Below, piece after piece: positions 1 to 12,300 of a DNA stretch of 64,000 nucleotides. Under the pieces are notes generated by a model. The model was not told where the DNA came from. It worked only from the letters and a program-made list of their open reading frames with translations, and did not search any database. This stretch comes from Tetrahymena thermophila SB210 (taxonomy: Eukaryota > Ciliophora > Oligohymenophorea > Hymenostomatida > Tetrahymenidae), in NCBI RefSeq assembly GCF_000189635.1, contig NW_002476216.1, forward strand, positions 124,001 to 188,000, in the 5' to 3' direction. The position numbers and the translations under genes were made by a program. The stretch's first letter is position 1. Each line of letters starts with the position of its first letter.

Positions 1-1523
1 AACAGCAGCAGTGCTTTATCTAAGATCTAATTAGAAGATTAGATAATTTGACTATTTTGATTTGATTTTGTCTATTACTGCAATAAAATTTCTTCCGTAG
101 ATGAATGTAAATTAGCTAGCATCTTATTTATTAAACCTATTTAGCTACTTGTTTGTATTGATTTACTTGAATAAAATTCAAATAATTTTTTCAAATTTTA
201 TCGGAAGTATTTTGTTTTGTTTTTGTAATAATTAGTCTACCTAAAAATAATTCAATAAATGCATTCATTTTATTTGAAGTTTTTATTTTTTTGATGAGAT
301 ACTTTTTATTTTTTAGCTAGAAGTTTTTTATAGTTGATTTATTACTTGTTTGCTATTCTGTAAATCTTCTATGGCGAGATATGTGAAAACGAAGATCTCC
401 TCCAGTAAGCAAATCCATAACTAAATATAAATTTGAGCGATCTGAAAAGGCATAAATCATATTAATTAGAAAGCTGTTTAAAATAAAATTATATTTAATT
501 GAGTATGATAGGCATTTTTAAAATTTAAAGGTAGCTGAAGCTAGCTTTTCTTTTATGCTCGTTCAGCAGAGAAAAGCTCTTATAATTTTTAACTCAAATA
601 ATTTAAGCTATTTATTTACTCATGTCTCAGGGATGAGAGAAGCTGCTTTTCATTCATAACCGATTGGACACTGCGTTTAGAAATAATCCTATTTAATAAT
701 GTGAATAGATTTAAATGGATTTTAATTTTCAACTATGAATTTTATGATTATAGATAGTAAAATAATAAATAGATAGAGTTATTTGATCTGAAGCTATGAA
801 TAAAATAACTTAACTCTTTAACTAAGAGAAGAAAATAATAACTATTGTAAATTTTATGATCAGCTATATTTAATTCCATGAAATATTAAAATTGACATTG
901 CTTTTATTGGAAACTATTCTAAAGTTAATTTTTGGTTTGTGCCTTATTCTAATTTTAAAGTAATTTGCAATTGTTCTAATGAAAAATGAAAATATACTTT
1001 GATTTTGACATTTCTTTGAGCGCGTATAGCTGCTTTTATTTCTTGCTTTCTACTTTCCAAACCTATTAAAAAATAGAAAGAGATTCAACATATATGCTAT
1101 GATTTGAATTAACAAAATATGAAGAAAGAAAACTCTTTTTATTTAAAAGCTTTCTTTGTTTCTTTTTGCGTTTGCAGCGTTTATAACTTAATAGATTTCT
1201 CTATATACCTTTCCAAAACCACCGCGGCCAATAACAAAATGGAAATAGAAATTTTAAACTGAGAGACCTAGTTTTAAAATGATATTTTAATGATTTCAAT
1301 AAATGAACATTGACATTTAGGTATCAATCTAAATGATAAAGCTAAAACAAACAATGAGAGTGAATGATATAAATTAAAATAAACTCAATTTGTTTCAAAT
1401 ATTTAAACAATAATAGAGTTGTTGCTTTTAGATAAAAAATTATTCATGATGGTACTTAAAAATAAAATATTTTTTACTAGAAACGTCATTCTATTCAACT
1501 GGTCTTGGACATGTTGTTCCCAT
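1..1523 (-). CDS. YANK/STK32-like AGC protein kinase, 5' part (runs off the left edge)
   Basis: Ser/Thr kinase of the AGC group. Five exons chain in phase: 1523-1478, 1267-1209, 1062-998, 688-620 and 473-346. The start is MGTTC, a Gly2/Cys5 context that fits N-myristoylation and palmitoylation as in YANK kinases. Then come the glycine loop IGRGGFGK, VWKVE, the VAIK-type lysine in ALKEMSK, a helix-C region ending SVMNEKQLLSSLRHD, and the hinge LYLVMDLLTGGDLRFH, an STK32 hallmark, up to RRFTEQQT. The catalytic loop, DFG and C-lobe lie beyond base 1. TAG is read as Gln inside the kinase fold. No coding feature lies immediately upstream; the next gene diverges from 3946. Kinase identity is secure. 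The STK32 subgroup rests on the hinge and N-terminus only. Confidence 0.85.
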
Positions 1524-3945
1524 CACTAATTAAATTCAAATATTCTCTATGGATTTCTAATTTTCGTTGCCTAGTTAAGACTCTTACTTATTGCTTTTTT
1601 CTTAATTTTAATATTGGTGTTGAAGTAATGCTCTAAACTCTATAACTTTTGAGCTCGCTTAATAATTTGCTTTAATATTTAATTTCTTTGCTTCTTATTT
1701 GTTTATTTATTTTTTTCTTTTTTTTTGTTTGTTTTCAATCAAACCTTTAGAAAACTATTAAAAAAACAATCAATATGATGTTTCTTTTGAAAAATAATTA
1801 AAAATAAACAAATAAATAAATATATTAATTAATAAATTAATTAATGAATGAATGAACGATAATGAATACATTTTTTTCTATCATTCTCATTTGTTTCTTT
1901 GCTTCTATACAAGTTTTTTGTTTAACAATCAGCCAAAAATAATAATAAAAAACAAATAAATCAATTAAATGCAGACTTAATTATATTTCTTAATATTTTT
2001 TATCTGGCCGAAACCCTTAATCAAATTAGTAAAATAAATAATCTTCTATGATATATATAGGTTCCAATAACAATTTAATTTACATACAATTAAAAAGTAC
2101 TAACCAGTCTTATTTATCGGAAATGTTATAAGAATTCAATAACTGATTATCATATGAACTAATACTAACTACTAAAGTGTATTAAACTTCTAAACATACA
2201 TTTAGCATGAATAAAATAAAATCTAAAAATAGAGAGTAACAATATAGTGCTTCCTTTAAATTTAAAAGAAAATATCTCAAAATCAAACTAATTTTTACAC
2301 TAAAAAAATGCATATTAAGTATTTCAACAAGTTCTAGTTTAATCTTCTATTACATTTTTAAATTTAAATAATTAAAATACCTTACCATCAATAGAAAATA
2401 AATAAATACATATTAAAATTATTAAAAATAAATTTTTAAATATTTATAGTCCATTTATTTAAGTTTTTAACTCTTTTTTAATTAAAAAAATCAGTAATAA
2501 ATTATTTTTATTATTTTTTGTAGTTAATTGATGAATATATTTCAAAACTTTTTAAAAATAGTTTGGATAAAAATATTTTTATTTTTTCTATGAAATCAAA
2601 AAATAACTAAATTAATTAATCAATATCTAAAAATTAATTAATTAATCAATCAATCAATATCCCAAGAGTTAATTAATCAATTTCTCAAAATCAAAAATTT
2701 ATTTGAAAAAGGAGTAAAAAAAATTTAAATTTTTATTAAGGAAGTATTTTTTTTATAATTAATTAATTTACAAAACATTCATAAAAAATAAAAAGGAAAA
2801 ACTAATTTTTCCTATAAATCATAATAAAACATAGACGCAAAGAAATATTCTCATAAGTTTTTAAATCTACATCAAATACTTGGCCAATCCTTAAGGATTT
2901 CCTCTCACCATAGTTTTTAAAATAAACCACAAGAATAATTCTTAGCATCTATATTTTAATATGCAAATTGTTATTTCAAAATGTACAATCTCTTTTTAGC
3001 CAACCCTATGGCAAAATTCTCTATTAGCATTCATAATATATAAAAAGTATTTTTTAATAAAAGCGCTTAAAGATAAATTAGAATTGCTTCAGCTTGCTCA
3101 TGTCTCTCGCTCTTGTTTCCCTTAAAAACAGATCTCATGCTATAAAAATGATTAATAAAAACTAAAAAATAATTAAATAAATAAATAAATAAAAATAAAA
3201 ATAAAAAATAAATAAATAAATAAATAAAAATAAAAATTAATAAAATACTTAAAAAATAAATAAATAGCAAATAAAAATAAAATAAAATAAAAAAATATAA
3301 AGAACAATAAATAAAGAATATTTTAGATAAGATATAAGGGAGAATGCTGCATTTTTTAAAAAATAAAATTAAAATTAAAAATAATTTGGTAGCAAATAAA
3401 ATTCTTCCCAATAAAATTTTTTGTTAATCAGATAAAATTAATGAATAAATTGTACTTTAATAAAATAAGATAAAATTTTTAATTAATTTAATAATAATAG
3501 AAGAAATATTTAATAAAAATAGAAATTTATTTACTTATCTTTAATTGTATAAAATTTTATTTAATAATTTACTATTAATCTAATTTATAAATATTATTAT
3601 TTAATAAAAATATTTTATTTTAATATTTTATCTTTAAAGTTTAATTTTTATTAAATTAAAAATGTGACCTTACTTTTTAGGTAAATAAAATAAAATCTAT
3701 GAAAATAATAAGATCAATAAAAATAATTTATTATTATCATTAATCAATTAGAAATACTGAAATTCATATGAAAATTTCAAAGTTTATCATTTATTTGGAT
3801 TTTGTTTAGAATTAATCTTAATAGAATTAAATTGATGGGTTCATTTAATTATTTATAATTACAAGAAGAAAAATTAAAGATTATAAAATTTTGTTAATTT
3901 ATTGATTTATTTATAGGTTATTAATTAAGATTAAATTCAAGTAGG
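1524..3945. other. Divergent intergenic region with A+T simple repeats
   Basis: About 2.4 kb lie between two divergently transcribed genes, so both promoters should be here. I see no convincing exon. Simple A+T tracts are common: AAAT-type runs near 1797-1857 and 3170-3330, and AATT/AATC runs near 2630-2700. A 114-codon open frame at 3067-3411 on the minus strand is the low-complexity translation of the AAAT run, not a gene. Confidence 0.6.
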
Positions 3946-5825
3946 ATGAATATTGATAAATTTACTAAAGAAGCTTAAAATGCGATTGAAAGTGAATAGG
4001 AGGAAGAAGAAAAGATTTACTTGCAGCTAGAAACTATGGATTAAATCTATAATTTGCTGCCAAAAAGAATCAGGAAGGAAGAGAGGCAGTTCAAACAGGA
4101 TAGATTTAATTTATATAATATGGCATAATAGGAAAGCATGGTTGAAGCAAAGTGTAGTAGTTTAAGAAATTATTGAAGAAAACATAAATAAAAATTTTAA
4201 CACATTTATGAATAAAATAATTTTTAAAGCTTTATTTATTTATTAATTTATATTCATTTTTTTATACAGCTTGAAGAACATGAAGCCATTTAAGATAGAA
4301 GATTTAATTTTTCCAGGTGAAGAATTTCTTATTTAGCAATGTAACGTAGAATAAGGTTTCAGTAATAAGGTTATTAGCTTACCTTAAGGCATAAACGATC
4401 AAAATGTATTCATTTGATTTATGGTTGGTAGAATAGCTCAATATAAATTAAATTATTTTATATAGCTTATAAAAATGAAATTCAATCCCAACATCCCTTA
4501 TGAAATTCAAAACTATTACAATATAATTTATAAACCTGATGAAAATCTTGATTACTTCTTTGAAGAAGAATAAAAAAATGTTGATTACACGCAAAAACAT
4601 TTATTGAAGCTAAAGCCTAAATAAGATTAAGAATATCTGTATTCTCTAGCAAAACAGGAGAGACTAAGAAAGTTTAATGTGAAAGCAACTAATGAATATT
4701 ATTTATATACAGATATTCCACCAACATAAGAAGATATTGAAAAAAGGTAATTATTTTAAAACATAATGTAAACTATCGATATTTATCATGAAAATAAAAT
4801 TTGTTTGGCATTTTATCATATTTTATTTACTTTTTCAGTTGAAATATGAAAAATTTTATGGTTATAATAATCTATAAATAGAGAAAACATAAGTAAAATT
4901 TTCAAAAATTTAATGATAAATTTTATCAAATAAAGAGCTTAAATTTTGGCCAAGCTTTTTTGCAAGTACAATCTGAAGGAAACGCAAGAAAAAATTAGAA
5001 AAAGAGATGAAGAGAAAATAAAAATAAAGCATCATCAGTAGATTTAAATGAGTATAATAAATAAGGTTTTAAAAAATGAAGACATCACTAAAGAAGATAT
5101 TGTAAAATTAATCTCTATTTAATTGGATTACATATTATAAATTTTAAATAAACAGAATAAAGCTAGCACTCAAATATCAAATATAGACTAAGATGTTGCT
5201 GCTTTAATCAGAGAGTAAAAAAGATAGGAAAAATTGGCCAAGCAATTGGCAAATTAACCACCACCAGCTGAAGAGAAAGATAATAAAGAAACTGAAGAAG
5301 GTCAAGAAACAAAGTAAGGAATTTAAATATAAATCCAGAGGAGCGAATAATTTAGGCAATAAATTAATCTTAATAATATCGGCGCTTCCTAAATACCTTA
5401 CAGCTAAGATTTCGAAGATTAAATTAAGATACATAAATAAAAAATATTCGATTATTATAGTAAATTTTTATTTTCTTTTTTAAATAAAATAATATTAATA
5501 TTGCATTGATATTATTAACATACGTTTAGTTTTAATAATCTTCAATTTAATAGCCAATTATTAAATTTTATTTATTTATCATTAAAGATAATAAGATAAT
5601 GAAATACTATAATTAAGGCAAATTACAAAAAGCTTTAGAGCTAAAAAAGGATTAAGAAGTAAAAAATATACTTTTAATTTTATTTTTAAATACTTTGAAG
5701 ATTTTTTAAATAATTTTATTTATTTAAATTAAAAGTAAAAAAAGAAGGATTTCGAAAATAGCTCTAACCCAGAAGTATTGCTTAGATCTTTGCTCTTTAT
5801 ACGTTAGACTAAATAAATTTACTGA
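3946..5825 (+). CDS. Hypothetical charged, coiled-coil protein (six exons, 453 aa)
   Basis: I do not recognise the family. Six exons join with matching phases and keep the frame open to a TGA: 3946-4151, 4270-4405, 4466-4746, 4882-5459, 5588-5658 and 5736-5825 (1362 nt in all). The N-terminus MNIDKFTKEAQNAIES is followed by an acidic and basic helical stretch with LLPKRIRKEERQFKQD. The middle holds PYEIQNYYNIIYKPDEN. The fourth exon is strongly helical and charged (RKRDEEKIKIKHHQ, then LIREQKRQEKLAKQLA) and ends in a Pro/Glu-rich linker. No signal peptide or membrane helix is visible, so it is probably cytoplasmic or cytoskeletal. The first donor is GTGTAG and two acceptors are AAG, so those borders are less sure than the span. 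Confidence 0.7.
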
Positions 5826-6500
5826 ATTTCATTAATAAATGGATATTTTATTATTATAAAATACAATAAAATAATACTCTTTTGAATTGTAACTTTTATT
5901 TTACCAAAAGTATTATTTGATAAAATAATTTGAAAATAATCAAAGGATATTTTAAAATAAATTACTTCGTTAACAAATTAATTTTAATAATTCACATAAA
6001 CATTTTGATTTAAATTTGAAAATAATTTTATATTTATAAATTAAATTCATATAAATTTATTAATTAAACTCTAATTTCATTACTTTTTTTGAATTAAAAA
6101 TGATCATTTATCAAAATATTTATTTATATTTTTTAAGTTTTTTTATTCATTATTTGTTTAATTTGATATTCCTTAAAGGATTTTTTTTTGTTGGTATTGT
6201 ATTAAAATTGGTTTGATTGTATAAAAGGTACGTCACTAATTTTATTTCATCTAAAAATTTCGGATGACGATGCAAAACTCTTAATTAAATCATCATCAAA
6301 AGTGATAGCAGAATCGGCTTTTAATTTGAAAAAATTATTCTCAAAAGTAGTAATTAGAAAAACAGATCTACAACCAACTTAAAAATAAAAATTTTTAATC
6401 TCGATTTGATCATAAACAATTTATTTTTAATAAAGATATTATTAAAGCAAGGATTTATTATCTATCAAAAGTAAAAAGAAAATAACAAAATTCTGTTTAA
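5826..6500. other. Intergenic spacer, nothing recognised
   Basis: 675 bases between two same-strand genes. A+T rich, with T-runs near 6180-6190. It must hold the 3' end of the upstream transcript and the promoter of citrate synthase, but no element stands out. Confidence 0.5.
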
Positions 6501-8632
6501 ATGAAGAAGAAAAGCGATGAATTGAGTAATCAACAAGTAGTAGATTCTCACTTTAAAAAGATTACTGAACAATAAACAAGCGATTAAGTTTAATTTATAA
6601 AAAGCATTTCAGTCACTTCTTAGAAGAAAAAAATAGATCAAACTATCCCCAAAGTTAATCCTCCTTAAGAATACGCTACATTAACTCTGCCAGATGGAAA
6701 AACTGCAAAACTACCAATTCTCAAAGGCACACTTGGTTAATCTATGATAGACATTCGTAATCTAAATTAACAGACAGGGATGTTCACTTATGATCCTGGG
6801 TTTACAGCTACTGGAAGTTGCGCTTCAACAATAACTTATATTGATGGTGACAAAGGTTAACTACTCTATAGAGGATATAAAATCGAAGACTTAGCTGAGC
6901 ATTCTACATTTATCGAAGTTTGCTATTTAATGATTTATGGTGTTCTACCTTCAGCTAAAGAATTGAATGCATTTGAGGAATTGGTCGTCTCTGAAATGAT
7001 GGTCCACGAAAAAATTGTTGACTTCTACAAAGGTTTCTAATCTGATGCACATCCTATGGCTATTATGGTTGGTGTAATTGGTGCCTTATCTGCCTTTATG
7101 CATGAAGAATTTGATGTGAATGATCCTAGAGACAGAGAACATATCGCAATAAAGCTAGTTGCTAAGTTTCCTACCTTGGCAGCATTTGCTTTTAGAACTG
7201 CTTCTGGTCTTCCTCTTGTTAGACCTAAGAAGAAATATAACTATATTCAGAATTTCTTGTATATGATGCTTGCAAATCCAATGGATGACGATTTTGACAT
7301 TAATCCAGTCGTCGTTGAAGCAATAGATACGATTTTCTTACTTCATGCTGATCACGAGCAAAATGCCTCATCTTCTACAGTCAGAATTGCCGGTTCTTCT
7401 TTATGTAATCAAAATCATATATACTTACTTAACCATTTTTAAGAAATTTGCTATTTTCATCAAATATTTCTAAAGATAAGCTATTAATTTCATCTAAAAA
7501 ATACATGAAAATAAAATAATTTTAAAATTCTATGTCGTTTTGCAGGTATTTCTGTTCTTTTACAGACATATTTCTGTTATTTTACAAACAAATGATTGAT
7601 AGGAAAAAAAGAATAATAGTAAATAGAACAGCAGTTTGTTTTTAGGTTTTATTTAAAAAGTTACAAATAATATAAAAGAATTAAAAAATTTAGGAAAGAA
7701 ATTATCATAGTTATAAATTAGTTTTAGAATAGCACAAGAAATATTATCAAACAAAATAATAATAAAAAGATAGATAAGATTGTTTTCTTTCGAGAAGCTT
7801 AATAAAAATTTTAAATTTAAGCAATTAGGAATCATTAAATTATTAATTTAATAAAATATAAATAAATAAATAATTCTGCTTTGTAGAAATTTAATCTTTC
7901 TAAAGCTTTTAATAAAAATAAAATGAGAACAGAAATTTCACAATTACAAAATTATATATTAAAATATTTTTTTAAAAATATTTCCTTCATAATTTATTTT
8001 TTATTATTTTAGCTAATCCTTTTGCATGTGTTGCTGCTGGTATAGCTAGTTTGTGGGGACCTATGCATGGTGGAGCTAATGAGGCTGTCCTTTATATGTT
8101 AGAATAGATAGGATCTCCTGATAATATTGAAAAATGTATTAATATGGCTAAAGACAAAACATCAGGATTTAGATTAATGGGTTTCGGTCATAGAGTATAC
8201 AAAAATTTTGATCCTCGTTCAAGAGTAATGTAAAAAATGTGTTATAAAGTACTAGAAGTAACAGGAAAAGATACTATGCCTCTATTAGACATAGCTATAA
8301 AATTGGAGTAAAAGGCACTTTAAGATCCATATTTCATTGATAGAAAGCTCTATCCAAATGTTGATTTTTATACTGGTTTAGTGTATAAAGCTTTAGATAT
8401 TCCAGTTAATATGTTTACTGTAATGTTTGCAATAGCTCGTTCTATTGGATGGATTACTTAATGGTCAGAAATGATGGCAGAAGGTCTTAATAAAATTGGT
8501 CGTCCTAGATAATTGTATGTGGGTCCTCCTGTCAGAGAATTTGTTAAAATCGAAGATAGACAAGAAGAATGTTAATCAAATATCTTAGAAATACCAAAAC
8601 TTGCTAAAATATCAAATTTAATGAAGCTTTGA
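6501..8632 (+). CDS. Citrate synthase, bacterial GltA-like type
   Basis: Condenses acetyl-CoA and oxaloacetate to citrate. Two exons (6501-7404 and 8013-8632) give 507 aa; the 608-nt intron splits the conserved segment [17 protein letters not shown]. All three catalytic residues are present: His320 in MHGGANEA, His361 in GFGHRVYK and Asp418 in PNVDFYTG. Other signatures are [15 protein letters not shown] near the N-terminus and [17 protein letters not shown] before the splice site. The family type is that of bacterial, plant-peroxisomal and related enzymes rather than the classical animal mitochondrial one. About 60 residues precede the domain, Lys/Gln-rich, without a clear cleavable presequence. 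The C-terminus MKL is not a standard peroxisomal SKL signal, so the compartment is undecided. In-frame TAA/TAG as Gln are common. A 60-codon minus frame at 7653-7835 lies wholly in the intron and is spurious. Confidence 0.95.
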
Positions 8633-8695
8633 AAGCTCATTCTAAATATTTCTTATATACTAGTTTGTAAATAAATTTAATCTGATAAAAAGTGT

Positions 8696-9106
8696 ATGAT
8701 AAACCTCTTTTAATGTTATACTATTATTAATTCTTTATTTAATTTCTATAAAGAAGTAACTAACTCTATTAATAAAAGGGAGAGTTAATTTTTACAAAAT
8801 AAACAATTTTAGTTTTAAAAAAATAATAATTAATATTTAAAAAAAATCAATAAGGAGTTTTTAGTTTACATATAGCAACAACCATCAGTGACTCTAAATC
8901 CAAATGTTTTTACCATCGCTTTAGGCTTGCAGGATGAAAATTATGTTCACTTTTTAGAGGAAACTATTTACAGTATAAGCGCTAGATAGAATTTACAAAT
9001 AAGAGAGATGGATTAGAGTGGTATTGCAAGCTTTAAATTGATTTACACTGAAGTGAAAATGAAACCTTGTGATGTTGTTAAAAAACAAATAATTTTTTTA
9101 AAATGA
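8696..9106 (+). CDS. Small hypothetical open frame (136 codons), doubtful
   Basis: ATG at 8696 starts only 64 bases after the citrate synthase stop, and the frame stays open to TGA at 9104. The first half is low complexity (KNNNQYLKKINKEFL). The second half looks more protein-like, with NPNVFTIALGLQDENYVHF and an acidic/basic mix. No domain recognised. The short spacing is unusual here, and TGA-only stops make chance frames this long common. It could also be an exon with a missing upstream part. Treat as a candidate only. Confidence 0.3.
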
Positions 9107-9335
9107 TTATCATTTATGTTGGTGTAATAATAATTATTGAAAAATGATTATCATTTATTATGCTTGCGAAATAAACAGTAATTTTTTAAATTATTATATC
9201 CATATTTTTATTAATGTTTCAATATAATTTAAATTTAATATATACTTTCTACTTTTCATAAATTAAAATTAATTAAATATGCTCAAAATAATAAAGATAA
9301 GAATTATTTAATTTTATTTTAACTCATTCCAATTT
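9107..9335. repeat. Two identical copies of a 17-bp near-palindrome
   Basis: AAATGATTATCATTTAT occurs at 9101-9117 and again at 9142-9158. Each copy is an almost perfect inverted repeat around the centre. They lie between the end of the plus-strand frame and the 3' end of the convergent minus-strand gene, so a role in 3'-end formation is possible but not shown. Confidence 0.5.
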
Positions 9336-12300
9336 TCAAAAATTTTCACAGTACAAAAGTGAGCTATCATGAAATTTAGAATATCTGCTGCTATTTAAGT
9401 ACACTAATAGGCTTTTGCAGTTATGGAAAAATGAGACTACTTATTTATTATCAATGATAATGTTTTGATATTAATGGCTCTCTTATATAGATATGGTTTC
9501 ATCCAAGATTACTATGCACAATTCTACTCCATAGTACTAGAGGTTCTTTATAATAAACTAAAATTCCCTTTCACTTTAACTAAATATTTTCATGTTTTCT
9601 ATTACAGCAATAATAATTTTTTTGAAAACAGTTTTTTTCATCGTATTTGGGAACAAACTATTTTACATATATGAGTTTTTTAAACTTTGGTTGTGTTGGA
9701 TAATTATATGACTACCAGAATTAATTTTATCAAATTCAATTTATTTAACATTGAATAAAATTGATTTACCTTCATTTTAGCTAATAATTTATTGAAGAGC
9801 TTTTCTGATTGTATAGTAAAAAATTTCTTTTTATTTATTATTTATTGAGCTATTAAAATATCTCTAATCTTCTTCATCATTTTGTGTTAATTTAATCTAT
9901 TCAGTCTTATTAAAATTTAATTTTAAACTATTCAATTATTTATTAATTTTATTGGTTATTTATGCTTAATTTGATGGTGAGTATTTGTTATTTTCCAATC
10001 TATCTTAGCAATAATCATAATTAAAATATTTATTCTAAACTTAAGTCTTTTATTTCTAAAATTTTCTATCATTTTAATTATAAAACATTTTTAATTAATT
10101 ATTATTTGGTAGTAGCTTGCTTTCACTGCATTACAAATTGTTTTCATAATTAGACTTGTGTGTTTCTACTTTTAGTTTATCTTGATTAATTTGTATAGAA
10201 TCTTCAAATTTAGATACTTTCATGCTTAAATTTTATTCTTTTTTTTTCTAATTTTAAATAAAATAATTATTTAATTAATGTGATTTGGAAGAAACTAAAT
10301 CTTCAAAGACTATTTAATTTTAATTCAAATTATTTCTATGACTCACTATCAGATCGTTATCCTGGCTAAAATAATAATCCCTTAATTGTTTCAGCAGCTG
10401 ATTTTTATATGTTTTAATGTAATATAAATTAGTCATCTAGATTGGCTCTTGGATAGTCGCTTCTTAAAAATTAGAATGAATAAACCCAAAATAATCATCA
10501 TTATAGCTAATAACTTAATTGAGAATATCTTCTAATAAGCTAATAGTTAATTATTCTTTTTCGTCTAAATCACAATTTTTTTCTTTTTCTATGCTTTTAT
10601 ATTATAAACTCGAAAAATTTTATTCAAAAAAATCTTATTCTGTATTGAATTAATAATCATAATTTCTAGAATCAAAATAAACAAAACTTATTTTATAATT
10701 TATAAGACTTGCCATTTGACTATACATTTAATCCAATATTTAACAATTTATTTTGTAGGTACTAAAAATTTAGATAAGCTTTTATATAGATTAGTTAAGG
10801 ATAAATGGAAAGATGAATTTACTTTCTTCTAATATCTTAGTGAAATAGTCAGCTGCTGTATAAAAATTTTGTTTAGCTAAACTCATAATTGCTTTTTGTT
10901 CTAAATACATACTATAGGTACTTTTTTCATCGAAATTTAACATATTTTTTCCAGAGGTTTTATTTTATTTTAGTTGATTTATTGATTTACTTTTTCTTTT
11001 GCTTTCAATTTTAGAGCTTTTAAATGGCTGGTTTAATAATATGGATTACCTTGAAATTACAAGAGAATTTTTTTCATTATTATTATTTTTTTATTCCAAT
11101 TTTTTATAAAAATTAGATTGATGGAATAATAACTGAAAACTTTATTATTTTTAGTTTGTTTGATTTGTGTAATAAATTTAAGAATTTTCTATGTTATTTA
11201 ATTATTTTAAAAAAGTTCCATTCAAATTATTATCAGTAAATGTTGAGATGTTTTATTTATCATGAGTTTATAAATTAATTATTTCATTTTCAAATTAATT
11301 GGTTCTGAAAAAAGAGCTTTTGTTATTTTAGCTATAGTTTTAGCTTTGAATAAAATCTTGATTGCATGGGTAAACACTACTCAATTATAACATATTAGAT
11401 TTATTTTAAAGGAGTTAATTTAGACTATTTTACTATTTAGATTCATCATTTAATTATTCATTTTCAAATTACATATTAGATTATTTTTACGATTAGAGCT
11501 AGCTAAATTAAGCATCAGATTCTTTTTCAGAATCTAATATAAACTATTATTATTTTTTTTTTTATTTACTTGACTGCTTAAGCAATTTTTTGAATTTGAT
11601 AAAATTTTGTTCATTTTCATCAATTAATTTCTCACAATATTAAATATTTTTTTTTTTAAGTAAAATAATCAAGTGGTATCTGTTTAATACAAATTTATTT
11701 CTTGTTTATAATATTGGTTGAGTTAATTTTAAATTATTTATTTTTTTTAAAGTAAAAACAACTTCTTCAGCTATATCCCAATCAGCTATTAGCATATTCA
11801 TATTTTGGCAAAAGCAAAAAATCATTGACTTTAAATAATTTACTGTCCTAAAATAGTAAGTGTCAATAAGCTCTTGCTTACTTGACAAAGCTCTATTCGT
11901 ATATTTGCTAAATAAGTCCATCTAATTTTTCTCTATCTTTTAATCTTGAATTTAGCTTATCTGATTTTAATTGCTTTAAAAAGAAAAATTGTTTTTATTA
12001 TAGGAATCATTGCTTTAATTATTTTCTTTATTATAATGGTCGATAGTTTTAGACTTTTAAGTTTTACTTAATTGAGTTTGGTCTATGACTTAAAAGGATG
12101 TATTAGGTATATTTTCAATTTAACTATGTTGTAAGTTTTTTATATCCTCCTTATATAATTTTAATTCATATTTTGAGCAAACCACAGCTAAGCTGAAGTA
12201 ATCAAAGGCTTCCTTATATCTAGCGCTATTAAAATTGATACATCCAACATTATTGAAACATACTCCAAGTGCTTGGTAATTATTATATTTTTTGAAATGA

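Noticed and set aside
3067-3411. Minus-strand hydrophobic frame of 114 codons
   Set aside because: It is the translation of an AAAT simple repeat into Phe/Leu/Ile/Tyr runs; no domain and no splice partner.
9465-9674. Plus-strand frame of 69 codons
   Set aside because: Antisense to the vWA-like end of the minus-strand sensor gene.
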